Origin: Arcticibacter sp.
GTDB lineage: Bacteria; Bacteroidota; Bacteroidia; 2-12-FULL-35-15
Direction: 5' to 3'
NCBI GenBank assembly: GCA_021155045.1
Contig: JAJNQB010000008.1
Span: forward strand, 150,342 to 214,341
DNA: 64,000 nt
The stretch's first letter is position 1; every line of letters begins with the position of its first letter. This document shows, in pieces, positions 7,062 to 15,008 of this stretch. Position numbers and translations under genes: made by a program. The notes under the pieces were generated by a model that made no database searches, had not been told where the DNA came from, and saw nothing but the letters and a program-made list of their open reading frames with translations.

Positions 7062-8405
7062 TTAGCTAGGTCTTTCGCAACCTTTTCTATTGTAATACCA
7101 CCAATTAATTACAGTAGCAATAACAAAAAATGCTGCTATTCCATAGAAGAATCCGTTTGCATTTCCAGTACTTTTCATAACAGAACTAACAGAAATAGAA
7201 AAAATGAATGGACCAAAAGCAGCAATAGCTGCTGTAAATCCTATTACACCAGCTGCTTGACGAGCATTGTGCCCAAAAATAATTGGGTATTGACGGAAAG
7301 TTGCTGCATTTCCCATTCCTGTTATAAAGAATAAGAATAGCATTAAATAAAGAAATGAAGAAAATTGATCAACAGATGTTGGAGTTAATAAGCCCATTTG
7401 AACCATAGCTACAGAACCAATAATCAAACAAATACCTGTAAGTGTAGTTAAAATAGCACCACCTACTTTATCAGCAATAAATCCAAACAACACTCTGCTC
7501 CCTGCTCCGATTAATGGTCCTAAAAATGCATATTTTAAAGGGTCTGGAGCATTCGGAAAATCGCCATATACTGTTTTAATCATTAGAGGAAAAATAGCTG
7601 CCAATCCTGAAAAACCACCAAATGTCATAATATAAGTTATTGTACAAAACCATGTATGCTTATCTTTAAAAATATCTAATTGTTCTTTGAACGATGCTTT
7701 TACAGGAATTGATTTTATTAAATACCAAGAAGCAATTGCAAGAATAATTAATAATGGTACATACCAGAATGCTGCACTTTGTAAGTAAATTTCAGAAGTA
7801 CCAAGAACTTCTTTTGTTTTTGGATTTACTTTTGTAAAAACTTCGGCAGCGCCATAAGTAGCTATACCTAATACTGCAGGAGTCATAAACTGCGCTACAC
7901 TAACTCCAAAATTTCCAATACCGGCTTGAATTCCTAATGCTGTTCCTTGAAGACGTTTAGGAAAAAATAAACTTGTACTAGGCATGTAAGAAGAAAAATC
8001 ACCACCTCCAAAACCAGCAGTAAATGCTAATATCATAAACACCCAAAATGGTGTACCAGGATTCATTACAGCTAATCCTAGTCCTACACAAGGAATTAAT
8101 TTAATAATTGTTGAAATGGTGATTACATGCCTTGAGCCAAATATTGGCAACAAAAAAGTGTGAACAATTCTTAATAAACCCGCTGCCAGACCAGGCATTG
8201 CTGTCAACCAAAACAATTGGTCTTTATCAAATTTAAATCCTATACCAGGTAATTTTACTGCAATAGCACTCATCATAAACCAAGTGGAAAATGATAATAT
8301 CAAGGCAATAGTAGTAACTGTTAAAGTTTTCCACGCTATTTTACTGCCTTCGTTGTTCCAAAATTGTGAATCTTCGGGAGTCCACTTTTCAAGCCATGTA
8401 GCCAT
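7062..8405 (-). CDS. narK: nitrate/nitrite transporter, NarK2-like (MFS)
   Basis: A 447-residue major facilitator protein with about 12 membrane segments. The N-terminus W-T-P-E-D-S-Q-F-W-N and the first helix (S-F-S-T-W-F-M-M-S-A-I-A-V) match E. coli NarK, a nitrate/nitrite antiporter. Nitrate-signature glycine motifs follow (A-F-T-A-G-F-G-G-G-D-F and G-I-G-N-F-G-V-S). It lies 52 nt after the NarK-USP gene and 34 nt before the porin gene, which suggests one operon from the promoter at 10215-10302. Its likely task is nitrate-in, nitrite-out exchange that feeds NarG on the cytoplasmic side. Confidence 0.93.
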   Translation of the reverse strand: MATWLEKWTPEDSQFWNNEGSKIAWKTLTVTTIALILSFSTWFMMSAIAVKLPGIGFKFDKDQLFWLTAMPGLAAGLLRIVHTFLLPIFGSRHVITISTIIKLIPCVGLGLAVMNPGTPFWVFMILAFTAGFGGGDFSSYMPSTSLFFPKRLQGTALGIQAGIGNFGVSVAQFMTPAVLGIATYGAAEVFTKVNPKTKEVLGTSEIYLQSAAFWYVPLLIILAIASWYLIKSIPVKASFKEQLDIFKDKHTWFCTITYIMTFGGFSGLAAIFPLMIKTVYGDFPNAPDPLKYAFLGPLIGAGSRVLFGFIADKVGGAILTTLTGICLIIGSVAMVQMGLLTPTSVDQFSSFLYLMLFLFFITGMGNAATFRQYPIIFGHNARQAAGVIGFTAAIAAFGPFIFSISVSSVMKSTGNANGFFYGIAAFFVIATVINWWYYNRKGCERPS

Positions 8406-8457
8406 ATTTTTTGTTTTTTTAGTTAGTATTAGGTTTATGATTTTTGTTTAATTTTTT

Positions 8458-10188
8458 CTATCTCACAATTCTTAATATAGGACAAGGTGAATCTTTAAAT
8501 ACGCCATAAGTTCTACTTCCCATTAGTAATTTCCCAAGTGGTGATGCTCTGTGGCTTGCTAAAATGATTAATTCAGCATTTCGTTCCTTCGCAATTTCAA
8601 TTATCTCTGACGCAACATCTCCTTGTCCAAAAACAGCATCAATATTATTCACACCCATTTCCTTTAATTTTTTTGCCTCATTTATAAGCATTTCTTTACC
8701 TTCATTTATCCACCCTTCTTTTATTGTTTTCCATTCTGGAGAGTCTGAAGCCAACAATCCTGTACTATGAAATTTTTCATCAACGTATAGCAGTACTATT
8801 TTAGAACCAGTTGTATTTGCTAAATATGCTGCTTGTGTTCTTGCTTTTTCAGCTAATTCAGAATTGCCAACGGGGTATATAATTGTTCTATAGGCAAAAG
8901 AACCATTTTTAGCAAAAGACGGTTTTGTGTTTGCTGCAATGCCTGGAACATGTTCTTGGATTTCAAACTCTATTTCTTCTATTTTCTCTTTGGCTCTTCC
9001 TCCTTTATCTACCCATGTTTTAGTCCATTTACGTTGGGCAACACGCAGAATAATAAAAGCAATTGTGGCTAATATTGCGAAAGAAACAAATCCCCAAGTG
9101 AAAGTTCCTGTGCTTTGTTTGGAAATCCCCATGGCATTCGGAATAAAACTACCCCCTAAAGCTCCAATTTCACCTATCATACTACCTGCAACTGCTGTGG
9201 CTAAAGGCCAACGAAGCGGAACCAATTGAAAGAGTGCTCCATTTCCTGCCCCAAGGGCAGCGAAACAAACCATAAACAATATAGTTGTTGCAGTAACTCC
9301 TATTGGCAAACCGGCAATTATCATGGTAATAATGATTACACCGAAGATTGCAGACAACGTATTTATTCCTCCCCACCTGTCGGAAGCCCAGCCTCCAACA
9401 ATTCTAATGGCGCTTCCCATTAAGGCTGCCAACATTGTTAATTGCCCAGCTTCTACTTTAGTAACTCCAAATTGATCATAAAAATAAGTTGGTAAAAAAT
9501 TAGCTAGACCAATAAATCCTCCAAAAGTGATGATATAAATTAAATTAAATGTCCAGCCATCTCTTTCAAACAAACAAGACAAATGCTCTTTCAACGATTG
9601 TTTGTGTACATCTGGTGGTTCTTTAGCAAAAACAATCATTACAATCATTGGAATAAGCATAAATATTGCTGCTATTCCATAAACGGCATGCCATCCAAAC
9701 TTCATAGCTAATGGTGGAGCAAAAAGCATCGCCAATACAGTTCCACTATTTCCTGCCCCTGCAATTCCCATTGCTAATCCTTTATATTTTGGAGGAAACC
9801 ACCCAGAACCTAAAGATAATGCAACACCAAAACTAGCTCCTGCAATACCAAGCAAAACACCCATTTTTATCACATCCGAATAAGTATCAACAAAATAATA
9901 ACCAAACAACATTGCAAAAAAGATTAATGTCATTTCAGTTAATGCTGCATTTTTTCTTCCTATATATTGAGCTAATACTCCTAAAGGGAAACGCATTATT
10001 GCCCCCGCTAAAATGGGGACAGAAATCATAAACCCTTTTTGAGCGGGCGTTAAATTAAATTCTTCACTAATAAATGGTGCCATAGCCCCATTTAATACCC
10101 ATATTGCAAAACAAAAATCAAAATATAAAAAAGCTGAAAAAAGAGTTGGCGCATGTCCCGCCTTCAAGAAAGTTTTAAAACTAGCCAT
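8458..10188 (-). CDS. narK: nitrate transporter (NarK1-like MFS) fused to a universal stress domain
   Basis: A 576-residue fusion. Residues 1 to about 400 form a 12-helix MFS transporter of the NarK/NasA type (F-D-F-C-F-A-I-W-V-L-N-G-A-M at the first helix, then G-I-A-G-A-G-N-S-G-T). After a charged linker, about residues 430-576 form a UspA domain: Y-R-T-I-I-Y-P-V at its start, I-V-L-L-Y-V-D, and the nucleotide-loop-like S-H-R-A-S-P-L-G-K-L-L-M-G-S ending in C-P-I-L-R-I-V. NarK1 proteins usually act as nitrate/H+ symporters; the UspA domain could bind ATP and gate transport, which is inference. I chose the ATG at 10186-10188; another ATG lies four codons upstream. Two Fnr-like sites precede it. 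Confidence 0.9.
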   Translation of the reverse strand: MASFKTFLKAGHAPTLFSAFLYFDFCFAIWVLNGAMAPFISEEFNLTPAQKGFMISVPILAGAIMRFPLGVLAQYIGRKNAALTEMTLIFFAMLFGYYFVDTYSDVIKMGVLLGIAGASFGVALSLGSGWFPPKYKGLAMGIAGAGNSGTVLAMLFAPPLAMKFGWHAVYGIAAIFMLIPMIVMIVFAKEPPDVHKQSLKEHLSCLFERDGWTFNLIYIITFGGFIGLANFLPTYFYDQFGVTKVEAGQLTMLAALMGSAIRIVGGWASDRWGGINTLSAIFGVIIITMIIAGLPIGVTATTILFMVCFAALGAGNGALFQLVPLRWPLATAVAGSMIGEIGALGGSFIPNAMGISKQSTGTFTWGFVSFAILATIAFIILRVAQRKWTKTWVDKGGRAKEKIEEIEFEIQEHVPGIAANTKPSFAKNGSFAYRTIIYPVGNSELAEKARTQAAYLANTTGSKIVLLYVDEKFHSTGLLASDSPEWKTIKEGWINEGKEMLINEAKKLKEMGVNNIDAVFGQGDVASEIIEIAKERNAELIILASHRASPLGKLLMGSRTYGVFKDSPCPILRIVR

Positions 10189-10214
10189 AAAAAAATACAT
10201 TTAAATTTATGGCA

Positions 10215-10302
10215 CAAAAGTGTGGATAAGATGTGTTTTTTTTTATGACTGTAATCAGCCCTTGTGATGTTTTTTGTCAATACTCATAATGATAAAGATC
10301 AT
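10215..10302 (-). promoter_or_regulatory. promoter of the narK operon with two Fnr-like sites
   Basis: The proximal site ATGAC-tgta-ATCAG (10245-10258) is centred 33 bp from the minus-strand -7 element CACTTTTG (10215-10222, 7 of 8). The distal site ATGAT-aaag-ATCAT (10289-10302) is a perfect palindrome centred 44 bp further upstream, about four helical turns. Transcription is predicted to start near 10210. The distal site has no -7 element of its own. Confidence 0.65.
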
Positions 10303-10350
10303 ATTACTTTAGCTGCTGTATATTCTGTATCCGAATTTGTCAAGTTTATT

Positions 10351-11049
10351 TTAATAATAAGGCGACAGTATTTTATGCAATTTTTCTATATCACATAGTT
10401 TTATTTTTTTTTCTTTTATACTTACTATCTTTTCTTTTTTAAATTCAGATAATTCTCTAATAAATTGTTCTGTTCGTATTCCTGCTATGTCAGCAAAATC
10501 TTTTCGCGTTATTTCTGCATCAATTAATATCTGGTCTGAATCTTTCGTTTTTTTTCCAAAACTTTTGGCACATAATAATAAAGCATCAGCAACTTTATCG
10601 TGCACAGTCATTTGAGATAAATTTTTCATTTTATTTTCTGCCATTCTTAATTCAATAGAAAAAAATTGCATCAAATTATAGGTAAGCTTAATATCTGTAA
10701 GTAATGCTTTATTGAATTCAACATTTGTAAAGCTACATAATTCACTATTTTCCATAGCAACTGCAGATACAGAATAAACATCATGTCCAAACCCACGATG
10801 TCCTAACACATGACCGTTTGCAGCTAATCGTACTATTAATTGTTTTCCAACAAACCCTTCCCTAACAACTTTTACTTTGCCAGAATGAATAAAATAAATA
10901 TTTGTGGCAAAAGTTCCTTCATTAAAAATATATTGCCCTTTCAAATATTTTTCAACAATTTTCGATTCGTTTAATTTATCCAACAAATCCGATGAACACA
11001 TTCTTACAAAGCAATCAGGAGATTTGCAACTATGACAATCTATTTTCAT
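10351..11049 (-). CDS. Crp/Fnr family regulator with N-terminal cysteine cluster
   Basis: A 232-residue transcription factor. An N-terminal C-x2-C-x4-C-x4-C cluster (C5, C8, C13, C18) precedes a cyclic-nucleotide-type beta-roll (I-F-N-E-G-T, I-H-S-G-K-V-K-V) and a long dimer helix. The C-terminal winged helix has the recognition helix I-R-T-E-Q-F-I-R, in which the Glu and Arg match those of Fnr that read a TGA core. The cysteines could hold an Fe-S cluster that senses oxygen or nitric oxide, but this is inferred. No Fnr-like site was seen before this gene, unlike the second regulator at 20121. Either protein could bind the TGA-N6-TCA sites of this region. Confidence 0.88.
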   Translation of the reverse strand: MKIDCHSCKSPDCFVRMCSSDLLDKLNESKIVEKYLKGQYIFNEGTFATNIYFIHSGKVKVVREGFVGKQLIVRLAANGHVLGHRGFGHDVYSVSAVAMENSELCSFTNVEFNKALLTDIKLTYNLMQFFSIELRMAENKMKNLSQMTVHDKVADALLLCAKSFGKKTKDSDQILIDAEITRKDFADIAGIRTEQFIRELSEFKKEKIVSIKEKKIKLCDIEKLHKILSPYY

Positions 11050-11368
11050 TAAACTAAGTTATCAGATATAAGAATTAGTCGGTAAAATATAATTTTTATT
11101 TTTTAAATCCATATCAAATGTATTACAGGATAAAACAAAGCCTACGAACCAAATACAATAAAACTATCCTCAACTCTCTAAAGGAATTAGCTTAGTTTAT
11201 TATTAACCAATAAAAAAATAGGCTTTTTATATTGATGAGAAAATATTTTAAATATTATTAATTATCAACAAATGGTAAATTATTTTTTGAAATTTTACAA
11301 GATTAAAGAGTATAAAAAAATAATTTAAAAAATCACTAAATATTTTCTTGATTCTATTTTGTTGAAAA
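11050..11368 (-). other. AT-rich intergenic stretch without recognised features
   Basis: This 319-nt gap separates the end of the nar operon from the upstream end of the Crp/Fnr gene. It is very AT-rich. I see no open frame, no convincing hairpin terminator and no Fnr-like site. The promoter of the regulator gene should lie near 11060-11110, but no TAnnTTTG match is present. Confidence 0.6.
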
Positions 11369-11725
11369 TTACTTTAGAGCGAATATAACTCCTAGTATTA
11401 TAATTAAAGCAACAAAGAAAGCTACCATCTTGTTATTTTTTGCCATTGTTTTAAAAATGGGAAAAGAAAACTGGATAGTTCTTCCATTTTCGTGCAATAC
11501 GTTTAATGCAGTTCTGAAAATATATATAGCAAAGCCAAAAAATATTATGGAAAAGCCTATCAGTAAAAAACAGTTAAGTTGTTCGTTTAAAGAAAAGCTG
11601 TTTGAATTTTGCGAAAAAGCAGTCTTTCCTATAATTAACAAAAACAAAAAGGTTGACATTTTTTTTGAGTTATTTACATACAAGCCTAATTTTTTTGCAT
11701 ATTTTATCATAGTTTTCATAGGCAT
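11369..11725 (-). CDS. small membrane protein at the end of the nar operon, copy 2
   Basis: A 118-residue protein with a probable first hydrophobic segment near residues 23-38 (F-L-F-L-L-I-I-G, then F-S-Q), a second near 51-73, and a C-terminal one (A-F-F-V-A-L-I-I-I-L-G-V-I-F-A). The last 70 residues resemble the 87-residue neighbour at 11763-12026: membrane helix, R-x2-L-N-V/x2-L, a short soluble stretch, and a final helix ending F-A-L-K versus Y-A-I-K. Later Met codons (residues 3 or 6) are also possible starts. The pair follows narI and is probably cotranscribed with it. I recognise no family; a role in NarGHI assembly or stability would be a guess. Confidence 0.75.
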   Translation of the reverse strand: MPMKTMIKYAKKLGLYVNNSKKMSTFLFLLIIGKTAFSQNSNSFSLNEQLNCFLLIGFSIIFFGFAIYIFRTALNVLHENGRTIQFSFPIFKTMAKNNKMVAFFVALIIILGVIFALK

Positions 11726-11762
11726 ATTTTTTTTAAGTTAAAAGTATATTTTATTTTAAAGG

Positions 11763-12026
11763 TTAAATTTTTATTGCATAAAAAATTCCGACCAAAAATA
11801 TTGCTAACAGTATAAAAGCAACTTTTTTTTCATGGGAGGCGGACCATTTCAATAATCGATCAAAATTGAATATTGAAACGTCTTCTATGCTAACTGAAGA
11901 TCCCATTTCTTTAAAAATTCTACTCACATTCAAAACATAACGAATGGCAAATATTACGAATACAAAAACAAGCAATAATAAATAAGCTAAAAGACTTTCC
12001 GTACCAAGTATATTTAATAAAATCAT
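11763..12026 (-). CDS. small membrane protein at the end of the nar operon, copy 1
   Basis: An 87-residue protein with two membrane helices (about residues 9-32 and 68-86) and a polar loop of 35 residues between them (M-G-S-S-V-S-I-E-D-V and L-L-K-W-S-A-S-H-E-K-K). It starts 11 nt after narI and is followed 37 nt later by a longer paralogue, so both are probably part of the nar transcript. No known family is recognised. The position beside NarI suggests a membrane-embedded partner, but this is inference. Confidence 0.78.
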   Translation of the reverse strand: MILLNILGTESLLAYLLLLVFVFVIFAIRYVLNVSRIFKEMGSSVSIEDVSIFNFDRLLKWSASHEKKVAFILLAIFLVGIFYAIKI

Positions 12027-12037
12027 CGAAATAAATT

Positions 12038-12763
12038 TTAATTATTTTTTGATTTATGACCTTCTGAATGAGCTCTTGAAGTACGAATGTTTTTTCTAGA
12101 CCAATTCCAAATCACTTGTTGATAGCTTCTCCATAAATAATCTACTGGATAAACCAAGAAATGAACAAATCGAGTAAAAGGGATTAATCCAATTAATGAA
12201 AATGCGGAGATAATATGAACTTTCAATGACAAAGAATTAACACTAGCCACCGCATCAATTTGAGGGTCGAATACAAATATAGAACGTAAATAAGGTGTTA
12301 AGAAAGCTGCAAACCAAGAAGATCCCCACCTGTTGTGGTAAGCCACCAGCAATCCTGAAATTATTTGTGTAAGTAAAACTAAATAAACAACAACATCCAT
12401 CTTGCTTGTTACAATTTGAACTCTTCTAACAGTTAATCTTCTGTATATTAAAAGTATTAACCCAATAAAGGCAGACAAGCCAAATGCAAAAGCGGTAATT
12501 TCCAAAATCAATAATCTTACCGACTGCCCATTCCAAGCAACTACTGCACGAGGGAAAAGAAATGCAATCAAATGTCCGAAGAATAAAAAGAATAATCCCC
12601 AGTGAAATGGCTGACTGCCAATAAATAATTTTCTTCCTTCCAAAAACTGGGACGATAATGAAGAAACGGTAAAGCCTTTATTTAAATAACGGTAAATTGA
12701 ACCGATTAAAAAAATGGCTAATGCTGCGTAGGGAAATACTACAAATAATAGATAGTTTGTCAT
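12038..12763 (-). CDS. narI: respiratory nitrate reductase gamma subunit NarI
   Basis: The 241-residue membrane cytochrome b of NarGHI, which oxidises quinol and passes electrons to NarH. Five membrane helices are visible. H54 and H64 (P-F-H-W-G ... F-G-H-L-I) and H183 and H200 (K-V-H-I-I-S and F-V-H-F-L-V-Y-P) are placed as the ligands of the two b hemes in the family. The C-terminal tail is basic. It starts 2 nt after the narJ stop codon, so translation is probably coupled. Confidence 0.96.
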   Translation of the reverse strand: MTNYLLFVVFPYAALAIFLIGSIYRYLNKGFTVSSLSSQFLEGRKLFIGSQPFHWGLFFLFFGHLIAFLFPRAVVAWNGQSVRLLILEITAFAFGLSAFIGLILLIYRRLTVRRVQIVTSKMDVVVYLVLLTQIISGLLVAYHNRWGSSWFAAFLTPYLRSIFVFDPQIDAVASVNSLSLKVHIISAFSLIGLIPFTRFVHFLVYPVDYLWRSYQQVIWNWSRKNIRTSRAHSEGHKSKNN

Positions 12764-12765
12764 AG

Positions 12766-13497
12766 CTAATCGAGATTATATTCGTTTACTAAATTGTTAA
12801 TTTCATTTTTTTTCACTTGGGCACTTGCCAAGTTGTTTACACTTTGTTTTCCAAAAAAAGATTTATGGTGTTGAATGTCAATCATTGGATCTTTTGCTTT
12901 ATCAAAATTTACGTTTTCGAAATCTTTTTTAAATACCAATAAAAGTGAGATTAATAGGTCTTTATATACATTTCCTTGATTAAGTTCTTCTTGAATAATT
13001 GCTTTATGCAATTTTTTTAAAACTTTCATTTTTAGTTCAACACGAGCTTGTGCAAATTCTGAAACCATTTTTTCAACTCCTGGTATCATTATTTTTACTG
13101 CTAATTCATCTAAAAGATTATAATCATCCGTTTTTGTATATAAAGTGAGCATGTTACAAATATTGTCAGACAAATCTGTTCCACAATCATTTTTCGCCTT
13201 AAGCTGCTCTTCTTGCATGTGTAACAAAAATGCTCCTCTTTTATAATCTTCACCAAAAATTACATATCCTAAATCGAGATAACAGATTGGTTGAACATCA
13301 AAAGATTTTGTAAATAATTCCTGCCATTGATCTTCATTATGAGTATTTACATATTCAGTAAATCGTTTCATTTCCATAGCTACCTCAGGATATTTTTCAT
13401 CAAGCATCTTTTGACAAGCCTCAACTTGTTTTGGATAGTCTTTTGAAGGATATCTTAAAAGATCTGCGAATAATATGTAATGGTTAAAGTTTTTCAT
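12766..13497 (-). CDS. narJ: nitrate reductase assembly chaperone NarJ (TorD family)
   Basis: A 243-residue cytoplasmic chaperone that holds NarG until the molybdenum cofactor is inserted. It is helical, with the N-terminal F-A-D-L-L-R-Y-P-S pattern typical of NarJ (D-L-L-x-Y-P) and a family-like central Y-L-D-L-G-Y-V-I-F-G-E-D. The start is the ATG at 13495-13497, immediately after the narH stop codon (13499-13501). A longer in-frame reading upstream overlaps narH and is rejected. Sequence conservation is lower than in narG/H, as is usual for this family. Confidence 0.92.
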   Translation of the reverse strand: MKNFNHYILFADLLRYPSKDYPKQVEACQKMLDEKYPEVAMEMKRFTEYVNTHNEDQWQELFTKSFDVQPICYLDLGYVIFGEDYKRGAFLLHMQEEQLKAKNDCGTDLSDNICNMLTLYTKTDDYNLLDELAVKIMIPGVEKMVSEFAQARVELKMKVLKKLHKAIIQEELNQGNVYKDLLISLLLVFKKDFENVNFDKAKDPMIDIQHHKSFFGKQSVNNLASAQVKKNEINNLVNEYNLD

Positions 13498-13498
13498 T

Positions 13499-14989
13499 TT
13501 ATAATCCTCTTGCAGGTTTTTCTTTAAATCCAAAACCAGTATTACCTTTAACATCAGCAGTATTTTCAAGCATTTCAATTGATTCTTCGCGATGAGCTGG
13601 AGGAATCACAAAACGTTCGTCAAATGTTGCCAATGCTGTTAATCTAAATATCTGGTCAGCAGTATCTCCACTCATTTGAACTTCTTTTAATGCTGAAGAA
13701 ATTTCTGCTGCATTTAAATCTCCAACTGTTACACCTCTTCTGTGCAGCCTTACCGCCATTAATCGTTTCATTACCTCTGTTACCTGAGCTGTATTTCCTG
13801 CTGAAAACAATGAAGCTAAATATTTCATCGGCAGACGACTACTCTCAACTCCGTTCCATAATGATTTACTTGTTGAATTGTAAACGCCATCAGCTACTGT
13901 AGCCATTGTTGGAAGTAAAGCAGGCACGTAAAATAAATTAGGTAATGTTCTAAATTCTGGATGTAAAGGCAATGCTAATTTCCAAACTTTTACAAATTTA
14001 TATACTGGAGATTTTTGAGCAGCTTCAATTGTTGAATCAGCTATTCCGTTTAATTTAGCTTGTTTGATTACTTCTGGATCAAATGGATCTAAGTAAATAT
14101 CCATTTGTGCATTCACCAATTGGTCTTCTGGAGCAGATGCTGCTGATTCAATTTTATCAGCGTCATACAACATTACTCCCAGATATCTAATTCTACCAAC
14201 ACAAGAATGGAAACATGCAGGTGCTTGTCCCGACTCTAATCTCGGATAACACAACACACATTTTTCGGATTTACCTGTATTCCAATTGTAATAACTTTTT
14301 TTGTACGGACAAGCTGTTACACACATTCTCCATGCACGACATCTTTCTTGATTAATTAACACAACACCATCTTCACCTCTTTTGTAAAGAGCTCCAGAAG
14401 GACAAGATGCAACGCATGCTGGGTTTAAACAATGATTACAAATTCTTGGAAGATAATGAAAGGTCATTCTTTCTAATTGAAACATTGCTTCTTTTTCAGC
14501 ATCAGAAAGTTTTTCCATATTTACATCCTGACGAGCATAATCAACAGAACCTCCCATATCATCATCCCAGTTAGGGCCAGAAACAACATCCATATGCTCT
14601 CCTGTTACTAATGAAACAGGGCGAGCTGTTGGTTGATCATCTCCTTCTGGAGCTGTAAATAAATCTTGATACTTATACGTCCAAGGTTCATAATAATCAT
14701 CCAACACAGGCATGTGAGGGTTATGAAAAATATTTTTTAATCCTCTAAATTTTCCTGCTCCTTTTAAAGAAACAGAATCTCCATTCTTTTCCCACCCACC
14801 TTTGTATATGTCTTGGTTTTCCCACTTTGTTGGGTAACCTGTTCCTGGTTTTGTTTCAACATTATTCCACCACATATATTCGGCTCCTTTTCTATCGGTC
14901 CAAATATTTTTACATGCAATGGAACAAGTGTGACACCCGATACATTTATCGAGATGAAAAACCATTGATACTTGAGATCTTACGTCCAT
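13499..14989 (-). CDS. narH: respiratory nitrate reductase beta subunit NarH
   Basis: A 496-residue electron-transfer subunit with four Fe-S clusters. Cysteine groups visible in order are C-I-G-C-H-T-C-S-I-A-C, then C-N-H-C-L-N-P-A-C-V-A-S-C-P, then C-R-A-W-R-M-C-V-T-A-C-P, then C-V-L-C-Y-P-R. The Trp in C-R-A-W marks the [3Fe-4S] cluster, as in E. coli NarH. It is linked to narG upstream (19 nt) and narJ downstream (1 nt). It relays electrons from the NarI hemes to NarG on the cytoplasmic face. Confidence 0.97.
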   Translation of the reverse strand: MDVRSQVSMVFHLDKCIGCHTCSIACKNIWTDRKGAEYMWWNNVETKPGTGYPTKWENQDIYKGGWEKNGDSVSLKGAGKFRGLKNIFHNPHMPVLDDYYEPWTYKYQDLFTAPEGDDQPTARPVSLVTGEHMDVVSGPNWDDDMGGSVDYARQDVNMEKLSDAEKEAMFQLERMTFHYLPRICNHCLNPACVASCPSGALYKRGEDGVVLINQERCRAWRMCVTACPYKKSYYNWNTGKSEKCVLCYPRLESGQAPACFHSCVGRIRYLGVMLYDADKIESAASAPEDQLVNAQMDIYLDPFDPEVIKQAKLNGIADSTIEAAQKSPVYKFVKVWKLALPLHPEFRTLPNLFYVPALLPTMATVADGVYNSTSKSLWNGVESSRLPMKYLASLFSAGNTAQVTEVMKRLMAVRLHRRGVTVGDLNAAEISSALKEVQMSGDTADQIFRLTALATFDERFVIPPAHREESIEMLENTADVKGNTGFGFKEKPARGL

Positions 14990-15008
14990 AATTTTACTTT
15001 TTAAATTA

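Noticed and set aside
13498..13578. N-terminal extension of narJ by 27 residues
   Set aside because: It overlaps the 3' end of narH in another frame; the ATG at 13495-13497 directly after the narH stop gives the standard NarJ start.
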